Source of the DNA: Phytophthora hibernalis
Lineage: Eukaryota; Oomycota; Peronosporomycetes; Peronosporales; Peronosporaceae
Length of the DNA stretch: 64,000 bases
Direction: 5' to 3'
Assembly: GCA_012656075.1 (NCBI GenBank)
Contig: JAAKBF010000018.1
Coordinates: forward strand, 558,001-622,000
The notes under the pieces: generated by a model
Told to the model about the DNA's origin: nothing
The model's input: only the letters and a program-made list of their open reading frames with translations
Databases searched by the model: none
Translations under genes and position numbers: made by a program
Part shown: positions 1 to 12,348 of the stretch, in pieces
Position numbering within the stretch: position 1 is the first letter of the stretch
How the letters are laid out: every line of letters starts with the position of its first letter

Positions 1-80
1 GGCTGTGGTGACGGCGACCTTCTGAAGGCGACGACGATATCTTCATGACGCTTCGATTCAGGTGGCCACCGCTTTGATCT

Positions 81-659
81 TTGACAAGACTCACTTCGGA
101 TCTGGACTACAAGAGACTTCAACTGACAATAGTGAAGATGGATCGAAAGGTGCGAGGTGCACAACTGAGGTCGCGACAACGGGCTAAGGTTGTGGGGGTG
201 GTGCTTGGAGTGGTGATGGTGATCACGTTGGGACTGCTGTCTGTAGTGACCACGTCGTCGGATCTCACGGGTGGCCATGTGACGCGGCATTTGCGGGAAC
301 TGTTGTTGAACCAAAGCAATCATGGACATGCAGTGACTTTGGAGGCGCAGGGTCTCCAGCCGAACCGAGCTGTGAGTATGGAAGCTCTTGGTCGACACGT
401 TACGAACACACATCCTGTAGCTGTAGCAATGGAGGCTCAAGGTCGACATGTTACGAACACACACCCTGCAGCGATGGCAATGGAGGCGCAGGTTGTTGAT
501 GCCCGCATCGTTGGTGTGACTGTCACGATACCACCGACAGCAGCTCCCGATTCGGCCACGCGTTCTCACCCTGCAGCAATGGCAATGGAGGCGAGACTAT
601 TTCATCAAGAAGCGCACGTCAACGAGAAGCCTTCTTCCAACACTGCGAAGCGAAGCTGA
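81..659 (+). CDS. Hypothetical single-TM protein with short internal repeats
   Basis: Open frame of 192 codons with no family I recognise. A basic N-terminal stretch (about residues 20-38, rich in Arg and Lys) is followed by one strongly hydrophobic segment at about residues 39-57 (VVGVVLGVVMVITLGLLSVV), which could be a signal anchor. The rest is repetitive, with the motif MEAxGRHVTNTHPxAxAMEA occurring about twice and a partial third time, encoded by a 51-bp direct repeat. The start may be an internal Met at residue 20 (MDRKVRG), which sits just before the basic stretch. Another frame over the same repeats is Cys-rich, so the correct frame is not certain. Function unknown. Confidence 0.35.
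   Translation: MTRLTSDLDYKRLQLTIVKMDRKVRGAQLRSRQRAKVVGVVLGVVMVITLGLLSVVTTSSDLTGGHVTRHLRELLLNQSNHGHAVTLEAQGLQPNRAVSMEALGRHVTNTHPVAVAMEAQGRHVTNTHPAAMAMEAQVVDARIVGVTVTIPPTAAPDSATRSHPAAMAMEARLFHQEAHVNEKPSSNTAKRS
391..597 (+). repeat. 51-bp minisatellite inside the hypothetical ORF
   Basis: Two adjacent 51-bp units (391-441 and 442-492) both begin gtcgaca(c/t)gttacgaac and end in a caatggaggc block. A third, partial unit lies at about 567-597 (caccctgcagcaatggcaat). The units differ at only a few positions. Confidence 0.7.
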
Positions 660-1957
660 AGAGGTGGTAAAGATCAACAAGGACGCCATGAGAGTTGAAG
701 ACCCAGGTCGATGCAGAGATATTCATATTCACTACCTAACGTGTGTAGATCATCCTTCAATATTTCTACTTTAAAAGTCAAAACGGTGAGTCAAGAGTCT
801 TGACTCAATACCACCGCGATGGATAGAACGATGCAGGAGCTAAACACTGAAAATATAGGGATACCGGTAATTTGGACGACAAGCCCAACAACTACCCACG
901 GCAACTCTTAGTATCGGGGAAGCTGTGCATCGAGAAGGTTTTGGTTTGAATTGTTAACAAGGGTACGGTATCTCTTGCAGCGGTGATACTTGATTTGTAC
1001 ATCACCGCTGGTGAGGCTATTATAGTACCCTAAGCTTAGTGGGGTTTATGCATGAAGAACGACGCAAAATCTTCTGGTAGTTGTTGGTACCACGGTTTTA
1101 CATGAACCCTCGACATGGGTGTTGTTTTGCATGACAACGCACTTCCTACCGGTAAATACTTCGAAGTATCCACATATAGGTTCGAAAATATGATGGTATT
1201 ACCTGTATAAATAGTCGTTCACTTTCAGTGCGATGGATACGCTCCACACTGCGATTCGTCTCGTAAATGATACTTCGAAGTACGTACTTCTATGCAAGTG
1301 GTGTAGTAGTCATCGTGGATGCTACTCAGGATAGAGAAAATTCTACTCGTACTTCAGAAGTACTGAATAATATTGACCAACTCGGACATTATTAGCGGTT
1401 TGCATATTTTATTTGGAGGGCAAACTACATAACAAAACTGCGTAAACAACAACACGAGTTGTATACACTCAAGCATGCATGTTGTATCCAACCTGTTGGA
1501 GAGTGTAACAACGAAATCCCTGTTCATCGAGTTACAGAATCAGCCAAATTTCAAAAATGTCGAGCCAAGTATTTTTCGTGGATAATTCGGCTCCAGCACA
1601 GTCGGTCATAGCACACACACTCGACTGTCTTCCGAATCTCGTCCTCTTTTGTTTGCAATCGGAGTAGGGATTGCAACATCCGGACGCGTATATTCTTCGC
1701 AGCTTAATCAACTAAGTTTTACTGCCTGAAAAAGGCATTTTTGGACCAACTCCAAGTCTCCTCTTCCAGCCGCCACATGCAATTGTTGTGTAAATGTCCT
1801 AAATTGATGTGGCACATGCACTACAAAGGCAAAACGATTGAAATCGCGTATCTGTTGAGAAACCCAAGACCATCCATTGATGTTACTTCAACAGTATGGA
1901 TATCAAGAACGTGATTGATGGAAACGCTCTTTTCCACGGACTGATTGGGTCGGCTTC
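660..1957. other. AT-rich non-coding stretch with ankyrin-gene debris
   Basis: No convincing gene. Around 1230-1275 a short stretch (atggatacgctccacactgc) resembles the start of the ankyrin genes in this window, where the protein begins M(K/R)KTTF(H/Y)TATQLV. At about 1345-1460 the sequence resembles 4390-4485 downstream of ankyrin copy 1 (shared tttggagggca(a/t)actacata), so the copy 1 gene is flanked by a diverged direct repeat. Confidence 0.45.
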
Positions 1958-1999
1958 GTGATACTTTGGCCTACAGGTCAGAGCTCATTCTTCTTTGCA

Positions 2000-4091
2000 A
2001 TGAAGAAAACGACGTTCCACACTGCGACTCAGCTCGTATATCACCACTGCATTACTGCAAAAGGTGGACTACTTCCGCACGTGGCACACCATATCGACGC
2101 ATATCTTCCAACATTCTGGGGTCAAACAGCATTCAATGCTGCATGCGAAGGCGGTGCGTCCAAACATACTCTCGAGTTTTTACTCGAGCGGACAGCACCA
2201 GTTTGGAAAGATGCGGTTAAAGCAGCAGCACGAGGCGGACACTTGCACGTGTTTCACTGGATGAGTGAACGTCAAGATGGTCGTGGACCATGGGCAGCAG
2301 ATTTTAAGAATTCACTCAAGGTGGCATCCACACATGGTCATCTTGCTGTTGTCAAGTGGCTGCATGAACGTGGAATCGAGACGACGACAAGAAGGCGCAT
2401 GGGAACATCTACGCCTGGGTACTATGAAGCTGCCTGGAGATATGAATTCAGTATGGTCAAGGCACGTTCATGTGCAGCTAGGAATGGTCACTTGGAGGTT
2501 GTGAAGTGGTTGGTTAGTGTTGCTGAAGAGACACAACCGGCACTGACAATCATGGTAGCGGCAAGTCATGGACATTTGGATGTTGTCAAGTGGCTGCATT
2601 CGACTAATGGTTTCGTGTGTTCGGGCTGGGCGATGGATAATGCGGCTATGAACGGACATTTTGAAGTGGTGAAATGGCTGTACGAGAACCAAAGAGTGAA
2701 ATGCACTACCGATGCAATGGATAGAGCAGCTGAAAACGGTCATTTCGAGATAGTCAAATGGCTGGGCGAAAATGGCTTCTGGGGTTCAAAAAAGTATTGT
2801 GTTGTGCTGCAGACAGCGGCCACCTAGAGATGGTCAAGTGGATTTACGACCAGCTACCCACCACCACTTGGAGAAACATTTGCTGCAGCTCCATATTCGC
2901 TACTAAACATGGCCATTTAGAAGTACTACAATGGATCAACGAGCATTTTCCCAATTTTGGCTTAAGCGATGGCATGGATGCCGCTGCTGAAACGGGTCAC
3001 TTGGATGCGATTAGGTGGCTTCATGAACACCAAAACGAAGGGTGTACAGGTGATGCGTCATTTTATGCGGCATTCTATGGCCACCTCGAAATTCTTCAGT
3101 TTCTTCACACGCATTACTCGGACAAGTTTTCTGCGGATGTGATGAATGCAGCAGCCGAGAACGGTAATCTCGAGGTGATCCAGTGGTTGCATCAAAATCG
3201 TACCGAAGGGTGTACGTCAGAAGCAATGAATAAAGCTGCTACTATGGGTCATCTCAAAATCGTGCTTTGGCTACTTGAACACAGGAACGAGGGGTTCCCT
3301 GGCGATGCGATGTCTACCGCTCAAAACATTGAGGTTCATTGTTGTTTTGAAGATTTACACGAGACGTATATCCTCCAATTCTCTAAACCATGGCACACAA
3401 GAACTCGAAATGCTGAAAAGGATTTTCCTGGAGAGACCTCGTTTTCTTCGTGGATGTCTTCGGAGTTTGGCAGAAATTGCCGTGAATAGAGGCAACATGG
3501 ATATCTTGACCTGGTTGAACCAGTTTGGACTACAACTACTTACGCGGGCGCCTATACGCGAACCCGTCCTTCAAGGTGACTTAAAGTTGCTGCAATGGTT
3601 TTGTCAGAATGATTTTGATATCAACGAGCCCGACCTGCTCGAGTTAGCAATTGAAAATGAACATCTTCACGTAACTAGGTGGCTATCGACGCATGGGTAC
3701 GATATCAATTCTCAGGTTTGATCGAGAAAGCTGCGAAAAACTATCGTGTTTCGTCGCTGAGATGGCTAGTAGAGCAGGGGCCGCACTCGATTTGACTACG
3801 GCAACAATGCTGGCTGTCAAGTACACACACGTGGAAATAGTGTGGTGGCTATCCGAGTCGGACCGTGTCCAGCTTGTTCTGGAGTATTTGGGTGATGAAG
3901 AACGACGCAAATTGTTGTGGTGGATGCTGATGTATACGCACTTCGAAGAGGAGACTTCACGGGCTGCTATCCGCGATGCCATTTTGCATGCACCCGATAA
4001 TGTGCGTGACTGGATCAAAACGCACATCACCGTGACAGATTTATGCAGTTGGTGTCTTTCTGCGAAAAGGGCGAGAGAGTGGCGGACGTGA
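2000..4091 (+). CDS. Ankyrin-repeat protein, copy 1 (frameshifted)
   Basis: About 697 codons of ankyrin repeats in the oomycete style, each with a core such as GHLEVVKWL or GHFEIVKWL about every 26-35 residues. I chose the Met at 2000 because copy 3 starts with the same MxKTTFxTATQLVY motif. The frame changes at about 2790 (run of A in ggttcaaaaaag), about 3390 and about 3710, and matches copy 3 across each change, so one ancestral ORF is present. The C-terminal part (DLLELAIE..., LSESDRVQLV, AAIRDAILHAP) is non-ankyrin but conserved with copy 3. Ankyrin repeats bind proteins; no catalytic domain is visible and the partner is unknown. It may be a pseudogene or an intact gene with sequence errors. 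Confidence 0.75.
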
Positions 4092-4389
4092 TCTCGAACC
4101 AAAGAAGTTGAGCCGTGGGTCTTCGGCCTTTTAACTATGAAAATGGATGCAGCTCATGAGTTACTCTTAGACGCCGTTTTCCACGTACCCGGTAGTTTTT
4201 ACCGCTGTTAGTGCGCATCAACAGGCATTCTTGTGAAGAAAATTGCAGCGAAGGCAAGCTGCACATGTACTGTGCAACTCTGCGCGCAGGTTAAACCTCG
4301 GATAGAACTTCGTACCTGACTTGCTTGTAGACAGCAAGTAAGCAGGATGGAGTTAAGCAAATGCTAGGAGTTAAGCAAATGCTACTCGT

Positions 4390-4990
4390 ACTGCATAATA
4401 TCGCTCTGTGTACGACACTCGAAACATTTTTAGCGACTAGAATATTTTGTTTGGAGGGCATACTACATAGCAATACGGCTTAAACAACAACAACAAAGCA
4501 CTACCGACGTGCATACCACCCACTACATGGAGTAGACATACTGGGGGCACCTGCACTTGTTTTACTGAATGATCGATCGTCAAGGTGGTCGTGGGTACTA
4601 TGAAACTGCGTGGAGATATCGGTACAATAGACCCCATGCACATTCGGCTACATTTTTGAGTGGCCATTTGGACGTTGTGAAGTGGTTGATCAATGTTGGA
4701 GGACACACTGGATAACCGGAGAAGCCGGCAAGTTGTGGACATTTGGATGTGTAAAATGGCTGCACACCGCTAAAGATTCTGGAAGGATAGATAAAGCTGC
4801 TAAGAACGGACATTTTGACGTTGTGAAATGGCTGTATTACGTCGAAAGTCTGTAATGGCTAGATGAGCATTTCCAACTGTCTTCTCGGCGCATTATATGG
4901 ATGCCGCTGCAAATGGGTCACTTGGATGTGATTTAATGGCTTGATGAACATCGCAAAGAAGGACGTACAAGTGAAGCTCCATCATGGCTT
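4390..4990 (+). pseudogene. Decayed ankyrin-repeat gene fragment
   Basis: No open frame, but several pieces translate in different frames to ankyrin-like sequence (for example NGHFDVVKWLY at about 4803-4835 and a diverged GHLDV(I)xWL at about 4915-4945). It follows a 5' flank resembling the flank of copy 1, so it looks like a second, much older tandem copy. Stops and indels are frequent. Confidence 0.55.
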
Positions 4991-5478
4991 GCGTATTCTA
5001 AGGCCCTGGTTCGTTCGTCGGGTTTAGTTAAATATGAGGATACCATCTGGTAGGCCTTTTCCATTTAACTTGATCAACTATCGAGTAAAAGGGAAAATCA
5101 ATTTGACCTATCCCTATGAATCTTTTATAAACGCGAATAACCAATCAGATTGCTTCGTTAGCTCCCAATTTAACCGGACCCACTGACGGAACGTCGAATG
5201 ATGAAGGCCAATTCCAGTTTACGGAGGCTGAAACTCACCCTGTGGATGAAGAAGGACTGGCGCGCATTTTAGAGCGATTGGGGCTTTTGGAAATATGAGA
5301 AAACATGGGGAGCGAGTTGCATTAGTGGTACCGGAGGAGAACGCTGGGGTCCGTTCACCCAGTGACGCGAAAGGAGTGCATGTCAACCTTTTTCCACTTG
5401 TTTTAATTGATCCATCTCGCTTAAATCCGTCTTTATTCCAGCCACTCGTGCCATAATCAATCGCCACCTCAATCAAAC
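4991..5478. other. Intergenic region before ADE2, possible MITE end
   Basis: No gene seen. At 5002 the sequence ggccctggttcgttcgtcgg resembles the terminal inverted repeat of the Harbinger-like MITE at 24360-24970, but I could not find a matching right end. A CCAATCA motif lies at about 5143. The last 60 bases before the ADE2 ATG should hold its promoter and leader, with no motif I can name. Confidence 0.35.
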
Positions 5479-7259
5479 ATGCCGGTGCTCACGACCAACG
5501 CTAATGGGGCCGCGCCGCCCGTAGTGGGCGTTCTAGGCGGTGGCCAACTGGGCCGCATGATGGCCGACGCGGCCCACCGTCTTGGCCTGCAGGTGGTGGT
5601 GCTGGACCCTCTGGGCGCCGAGTCGCCCGCCGGCCAAATGGGTCTCAAGGCCGTGGCCGGCAGCTTCACCAAGGAGGAAGACATCGCCAAGCTGGCCGAG
5701 CAGTGCGACGTGCTGACGGTGGAGATCGAGCACGTGAACGCGTCCTTCCTGCAGCATCTGCAGGACAACAAGACGACCGGACTACAGGGCGTGCACCCGG
5801 CCCCGGCCACCATTGCACTCATCCAGGACAAGTACCAGCAGAAGCAGTTCTTCGCTCAGGTTCAGGCCGTGGCCGTGGCCCCGTTCGAGATCGTCACGTC
5901 TCTGCAGGCCGCCCGCCAAGTCGGTCAGACCTTCGGTTACCCGTACATGCTCAAGTCGCGTCGTTTCGCCTACGATGGCCGGGGTAATGCTGTGGTCAAG
6001 AGTGAGAAGGACTTGGTGGAGGCCTTCGAAGCTCGGGGCCACGTTGTTGGCCAAACAGGAGGCCGGCGATGAGAAGCTGTTGGCCGAGGAGGAGGCCAAG
6101 TTGTACGCTGAGAAGTGGGTCCCGTTCGTCAAGGAGCTGGCCGTTATGGTGGTTAAAGGCGCTGAAGGAGACGTGCGCGCCTATCCCGTAGTGGAGACTA
6201 CGCAGCGTGACAGCATTTGTGACACGGTACTGGCCCCCGCGCAAGTCTCGGCCGACGTGGCCAAACGCGCCGGAGAGATGGCCCAGGGGCCGTGGCCCAA
6301 CTGGAGGGCCGCGGCATCTACGGCGTGGAACTCTTCCTGACGGCCGACGGTGAGGTGCTGCTGAATGAAATTGCTCCACGCCCGCACAACTCGGGCCACT
6401 ACACGATCGAGGCCTGCGAGACCAGTCAGTTTGAGCAGCACCTGCGGGCATTGCCGGCCTCCCGCTCGGTAGCTGTGAGCTGCGCGTGCCTGCTGCCCTC
6501 ATGGTGAATGTTTTGGGCGACGACACGTCCTCAGAGGATGTGAGTTTCTCGCTGCTCCGTAACAGTCTGAGCATCCCTGGCGCCGCCGCGCACTTCTACG
6601 GTAAGGTCGGAGTGCGTCCTGGCCGCAAGCTCGGCCACGTGACTATCACGGCACCCAACCTTGAGGAGCTGACCAAGCGCGCCACCGCGCTGTCACCTGA
6701 AGCCGCGAAGAACTCGGGTCTGCTCAAGCTTGAACGCAAACCGCTGGTTGGCATTGTCATGGGCTCTGACTCGGACCTGCCCACCATGGCTGCTGCTGCC
6801 GATATGCTCGAGAAATTCGGCGTGCCGTACGAGCTTACCATTGTGTCTGCCCACCGCACCCCCGGCCGCATGTACGAGTACGCCCAGAGCGCTGTCGAGC
6901 GCGGACTGAAGGTCATCATTGCTGGTGCCGGTGGTGCCGCCCACCTGCCCGGTATGATCGCCGCGCTGGCCGCTCTTCCGGTCGTTGGCGTTCCTGTGAA
7001 GACTTCTACTCTGAACGGCGAGGACTCGCTGCTGAGCATCGTGCAGATGCCGCGTGGTGTGCCTGTCGCCACTGTTGCCATCGGCAACTCCACCAACGCC
7101 GGTCTGCTGGCCGTGCGCATCCTCGGCGCCGGGGACTCGTCGCTTATCGACGCCATGGCGACGTTCCTGGACACCCAGAAGCGCGAGGTGGACGCTAAGA
7201 TCGAAAGCATGGCAGCCAGCGGCTGGAAGGAGTACCTCCAGAACATGAAGAAGCACTAG
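5479..7259 (+). CDS. ADE2: Phosphoribosylaminoimidazole carboxylase (PurK-PurE fusion)
   Basis: About 593 codons, close to the usual length of the eukaryotic bifunctional ADE2 enzyme, which makes CAIR from AIR in purine biosynthesis. The N-terminal PurK-like ATP-grasp part starts VGVLGGGQLGRMM (residues about 14-26) and includes LYAEKWVPFVKELAVMV and LNEIAPRPHNSGHYTIEAC. The C-terminal PurE part (from about residue 420) has GIVMGSDSDLPTM, SAHRTP, AGAGGAAHLPGM and GNSTNAGLLA, the class I mutase signature. The start ATG is just before the PurK nucleotide-binding strand. Three single-base indels interrupt the middle: one extra G near 6035-6038, one missing G near 6286-6289 and one missing base near 6450-6455. 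Flanking frames are perfectly conserved, so sequence error is likelier than gene death. Convergent with TMEM161, 102 bp between stops. Confidence 0.93.
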
Positions 7260-7361
7260 ACAGCTTGACGTTGAACAAGAAGAGGGTTTCTGTATTTTCA
7301 TTTGGTTTTGTAGTGGCGAACTGCAGTCCGCAGCTCGACCATTTTGGTCTAGGTGGTCTGT

Positions 7362-9085
7362 CTACTTGTTCTTCTTCAGCTTGAGGCTTTTGAGCTGGTT
7401 CTTGAGCTTTTTGGGTGTCTGTTTGTTCTGGCGCACAGAAGTTTGCTCGACGCTGGAGTAGTCATGAGTCGATACATTGCGCCAGTAAAGCAGGCCAGCC
7501 AGGCTGACGGCGAACATGGTGAAGCTTAGGAACCAAATGAGGAAGCCCAGTGCAGCCTCGTAGAACTCCGCAGTTAAAACCGGGAACTGGCTCATGCCGC
7601 GCAGGAACGGAGTCACGTTCTCCTTGGTCAGATCATCACCAAGCCTGAATCCGCCCAGGTTGGGCGGCGACGTAGGGTCGGGCAGCACATTCAGAGATGC
7701 CACGTTCAATCCTTCAGCAGTGAGACTGGCAGGAATCGACACGTTCGGCGCTACGCGCTGCAGCAGCCACGAAGCACCCTTAAAAAGGCCCAGAGGTGTC
7801 GCTGTCTGACGCATCAACAGCTGAGCAGAGGCAAGCAGCGCGCACACCGGCGCAAGATACTGCAGTGCGATGATCGGCACGTAGTTGAACTGAAGACGGA
7901 CTTTGCTCTGCAGCAGAGCGCCGTCCACAGCTCCGGGACGACCCACAAGCGAGGCCATCACCTCCCGCGGCTCCAGTAAAAGTGCTGTAGGTGCGTTCGG
8001 AAGCACAGCAAACGCACGAGACACGCTAAGAAAACCGCGTAAATCCGAAGTGAGTGAAACTGCGACTCCGTGAGGCTGTACCATTTCCAGACGTCCGACG
8101 AAGCCTCAGCACCGATCCCCAGCACGTCACTCTGCAGACAATCACGCGTCAGCGCGCGCGGAGCATTTAACAAGCTCCGACGGCACCAGCACATTGCTGG
8201 AAAGACGCGGGACCCACAGCACGCAGAGCAGCACAGGAAAGAACATGTTGAGGTGTAGCAGCACCTTAGTCACAATCGACGACTGCTTGTCCTTGATCAT
8301 CTCCGAGTACATACGCGCGAACCGGAAAGACGGCAGGAACGTCGTGCACGTGAACACTCCGGCCAACAAGGCCAAAGTTAAGAAGAGCGAGAGCCGCGCC
8401 ATTTCTCCCAGCGGGGCCGCATTTTCCAAGTCCGCGTCCGTGAAGCCCACGGCCCGCAGCACCATGGCCACGCGTGCTCCGGCCAGTTGGGCCGCCAGCT
8501 CCAGATCAAAGTCCAGCACTCCCTTAGGTGACAGGATGATGAAGCCCGACATTATGAGGCCGATACCGCCGACGGCCAGACCCAATCGGGCCTCGTAGCC
8601 TGTCCAGCCCTGGGCGAAGTTGAGCTGCAGTGGGAACCAGAGGGCCACAAGCATGGCCGACATCAGGCCGTACGTAGCCACATCCACCTTGTCCTCTAGG
8701 CTGTCGGCCACGTCGTTAAACCAAGGGCCACGAAGGCCACGACGCTGCCCATGACGCAGCCGGCCGTAGCCGAGGACACGAGCACCACGAGCATCTCGTA
8801 CAGCTCGAAGAAGAGCGTCTGGCTGAAGACGCCGGCCTCGGTCTTGGCCACGCGCACGTAGAACTTGTCCATCTTGTCGGCCGCGCTGAGTGGCTGGCCG
8901 GCCGCGGCCTTGCCGCCTTTGGCCAGTGGCTGGCCATTGAGCGTCGCGATGAGTTCGTCCTCGGGCGGCAGGAAGAAAGTCAGGCCATTAACCAGCCACG
9001 CGGCCAGACTGAAGTGTGAGCGGAGACGAAGCTGAATGAAGCCCAGCAGGAGGCCGGCCAGGAACTCGGGCGGGAACAGCGCCAT
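7362..9085 (-). CDS. TMEM161: TMEM161-family multi-pass membrane protein (frameshifted)
   Basis: About 575 codons resembling animal TMEM161A/B, a poorly understood polytopic membrane protein. Matching blocks in order: RSHFSLAAWLV followed by LPPEDEL near the N-terminus; FLPSFRFARMY and LLHLNMFFPVLLCVLW in the middle; FHSLRIYAVFLACLVRLL then RTHLQHFYW; and YVPIIALQYLAPV near the C-terminus. I chose the Met at 9085 (MALFPPEFLAG) because family proteins begin a few residues before the first hydrophobic helix. The frame breaks near 8718-8720 (T run one base short on the coding strand), about 8165 and about 7964-7966 (G run). Each join restores family similarity. About 8-9 hydrophobic segments are visible; the tail is Lys-rich (KNQLKSLKLKKNK). 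Confidence 0.8.
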
Positions 9086-10333
9086 GAAGCGATTGATTGC
9101 TGCAATTGAATCGCCACGTATGCGTGCCGTTTGTGTTGTGGATTTGCCAGTGTACCGGTAATTAGGAGGTACCGGTACCGGCATTTCCTTGTCATATTAG
9201 ACCCTACCCAAATGCGTTTGTGGTTAGGGTTACCGTATTAATCCGACAAATCGTAGACCTTCCTAATCGAAACTTTACTGTAGACAACAAGTATCTCCGG
9301 TCTCCAAGGTGTGCAACGTACTGGTGTCGGTCTTCCACCACTCCAAAACAGCTCTACCAGGTCTTGCGAGGCAAACTGACCAATAACCTTCTAGCATTTT
9401 GCATACTACACTCTCTTTGGCCATGGATTTCATGTGTGCTGCGACGCTAATGTCGCCAACCTCCGGCCATTCATTTGGATATAGCGATTTGAAAAATTAA
9501 GCTGAGCCAATCATAACACGTCGTACTTTAAAATATATTATACGGTACCACCTACGCTGCTTCATATTGCGTCTTGTTATTGGTAGAAACAGTTTTGCCC
9601 TTATGACTAAGCGACCCCTTATGACAAGGAAATGTCGGCATAGGAATAACGTTATATATGGTATTAATGTATTGTGCTTTGCAACCAGTTTGTCCAGCTA
9701 TATCGTGCAGTAGTTAGTGATCGTACTTAGCGCTAATTTATAGAGGCTTTGAATGGGGCTTTACGAAGTCGTGTTTCATGCACTACAAGAGCAAAAAATG
9801 GCACGTCTAGAAAGTGCCAAAGCAAACACAAGTCGTGCTAGGGCTGTTGGAACGCTTTCAGATCACACAGGCACATTATGGGGAGTACGAAGCATGCACG
9901 AGTTACAGCAATTCGTACTTGAGTACGATTTATAGTTATCTCGTACAAGACAAGTCGTACGAATTACAATCGAAAGTGCCAAAAGACTGCAAAGCACAAT
10001 ACACTAAATAGATGTAAATACCGGTACTGGCCATTCTTGCAACTCGGATTACAACTCTCTTTTGATTGGTAGAAATGGAGATTCTATGTAGTGATTGGTA
10101 GAAATGGAGCATGTTTGATGTCAGTTGTTTGCTATTGTACATTATCATCACCGGGGTCCGGACCGGGACCGATTATCAACCGTGTAGGTGGGCCGAATAA
10201 CAGGTTATTAACCCCACTGATCTTCGGCATTGTGATAGGCAAAAATAGGTGCGACGCAGGGTGGTAGAGGGTCGGGCCTTCTTTCTGACAGTGCAAGACG
10301 CGCGCAGAAAGCAAGAAACACAGAAACGAGGAC
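9086..10333. other. Repeat-rich intergenic DNA
   Basis: No gene recognised. It contains several accggta motifs, including the 10-bp palindrome ccggtaccgg near 9170, and one copy (10046-10069) of an exact 24-bp sequence that recurs at 22493-22516. A short duplicated phrase (gattggtagaaatggag) occurs twice at about 10063-10106. The region probably holds the 5' flank of the first Crypton unit. Confidence 0.4.
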
Positions 10334-12254
10334 TTGGCCATGTCAGATGAAGCGAGGATGGCCGTGGAGATGCAAGAGTCCAAACAAAGGACATATGCCA
10401 AAGCGAAGACCCTGAGGCCTAAGAACACAAAGAGGTCCTACGACAAGCGTCAGGAGGAGTTTATCGAGTGGTGCACCGGCAAGGGTACCTCCTTTAATGA
10501 CTTGACTCGTTTCACTGTGACGGGAGAAAAACTTCATCTCCTTTTAGAGGAATGATCGGTAGACCAAAGAGACAGAAGAACTCGAAACATCAAACGGGAA
10601 GGCTAGAGACGGTTGGCCGCCCATCTGTCAACTTGTATGTTGCAGCCATGGTTGATCTGTGGAAACAACTAGCTGAATCAAGAGTCAACAGTTATCCTTC
10701 ACCGCGTGATAATGCTGTGAAGTCGTTGCTCCAAATTACGCAGTTCGAGGAGGACGAGCGCAAGCAAAATAACTATGAGGACAGGGGTGCAGGTACTATA
10801 CGAGACAGTTATACACCTATAGAACAGATTCAGCAGATTGCTAGGTACTTTTGGGGAATACCGCGTGAGGCGGGCACAAACTTGCGGAATCTATTGGCAT
10901 TTCTTGTAAGCCATTACGCCCTAATGAGAGGGAGTCAGCGCGGATGTTGGAATTGGCCGATTTGCATTCTATTACGCTGGAGAATGAAGGCTACAGCCCT
11001 TGCCGAACCATAGTTATGGTGATGCGCCAAGGTAAACAAACCAAGTGGGTCGTATGTAGGTTGGTGCTTGCATGCGGCACAAAAATGTGGAGATTTGCCC
11101 TCACGGACTGCTGGCGTTGTATTTGTTTTGGCGTTGGCACGTGGATGAAGAAGAATTTCGAGATTTAACCTCTTCTGAACGATGGTACCCGTTGAAACTC
11201 CTCAAAACAGGAAAAGATCCCAAGAAGATGATGTCGTACAAAGTGCACAGAGAGGCGATTACAGCCGCGTTAAAACATGTTGGAATTCACAGCAAGGCGA
11301 AAACGCATGTTGGACGAGGATCTGGGTCGCGAATGGCGGACCTCGGTGGTGCTAGTGAATCTCAAATATGGCGTTTAGGCCGCTGGAACACCCAATCTAT
11401 GGAGAAGTGCTATCTCACATTTCTACCCCGCGAAACTACACTTGCTGGATTTGAGCCTTCTCGAGGGAGTTTTGTTGACCGCGCATCTGTCGATCCCCCT
11501 TCTTCTCTACAACGCAAGATTTCCCCCAGGTTCAGACGTGGCAACAGACTCTTAATGACAACGCTGAGCAGTCAGGATTAATAGAACTCCTGCAATATCT
11601 TCGCAAAATCCTTTTTCAGGATGCAGTATTCTTACAAGAGTTAACGCCCCATCATCAATCAAGAGAGTCAGTAACAACAATGGAGGCCCCTGCTGATCAG
11701 AGGCTGCAAAAATCTATGCCTATTTTGAAAGCAAAGCTGGATGGTGTACACCCAGATCTGAAGGCATCTGTTGATCAAGTAAGCTCAAAGCTGGGAAGTG
11801 TGGAAGGCAACATCGCCAAAATATTGCGCACTCTTCAGCCGCTTCGAGGGGATACTGCCATACTTCAGGTTAAGCTGGTTACTAACACAGAAAACAGCAT
11901 CGCCACCATTTCTAGGAGCAGCGCAGCTGCACCTGAGATTGGTGGTAGCCAGCCAGCAGTGCCTCGTTACAAAATGCGCAGGGGATTGGAATCGGTCAAA
12001 GAGCTCTGAGATGAATAGAGTGTAGGCGTAGATGGAGGTTTTGCTGTGCGGGAGCTGAAACAACGTCATGGTTCAAAGTGGTGTGATGCTGACGAGAGAC
12101 GATTTTTAATCGTCGCCGTGCTGTTCTCAATTTCATTCAGCAACTTTCCCGTGATGCCCAGAAGGAGACCGGTGTTGTTGATTCTGTGGCGACACCGCTG
12201 GCCGTACAGTGTGTGGATGAAATCCGTCGAGCGCGTAAGAAAACCCTTAATTAG
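10334..12254 (+). CDS. Crypton tyrosine recombinase, unit 1 (frameshifted)
   Basis: One ancestral ORF of about 640 codons can be followed through several frames. The N-terminal part (RSYDKRQEEFIEWC, then TVTGEKLHLLL) resembles a core DNA-binding region. The catalytic part has the tyrosine-recombinase set: Arg in HYALMRG (about 10930), HVGRG (HxxR, about 11309), RLGRW (about 11385) and the nucleophile in MEKCYL (about 11410). It is followed by LLQYLRKILFQDAVFL, a phrase typical of Crypton/GCR1-type proteins, a likely coiled coil (11680-11860), and a C-terminal GCR1_C-like DNA-binding domain (KQRHGSKW..., then RRRAVLNFIQQLSRD in another frame), ending at 12254. At least six indels are present. 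Cryptons are DNA transposons that integrate through such a recombinase. Unit 2 at 14640 carries the same gene. Confidence 0.8.
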
Positions 12255-12348
12255 GTCTCAAAGAGCACTGCTCTAATTTACGATGAAGTGAAGAGTATCA
12301 TGGTTGCTCGAGTTGCGCTAATGCAAGTAACTTCTTAGTTGCGATCCC

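Noticed and set aside
361..660. Cys-rich alternative frame over the 51-bp repeats (SRSTCYEHTPCSDGNGG)
   Set aside because: It resembles EGF-like or zinc-binding repeats only loosely, has an internal stop, and lacks a start; kept as a caution only.
9086..10333. Telomere-like gggttagggtta near 9226
   Set aside because: Only two partial repeats; no tandem array.
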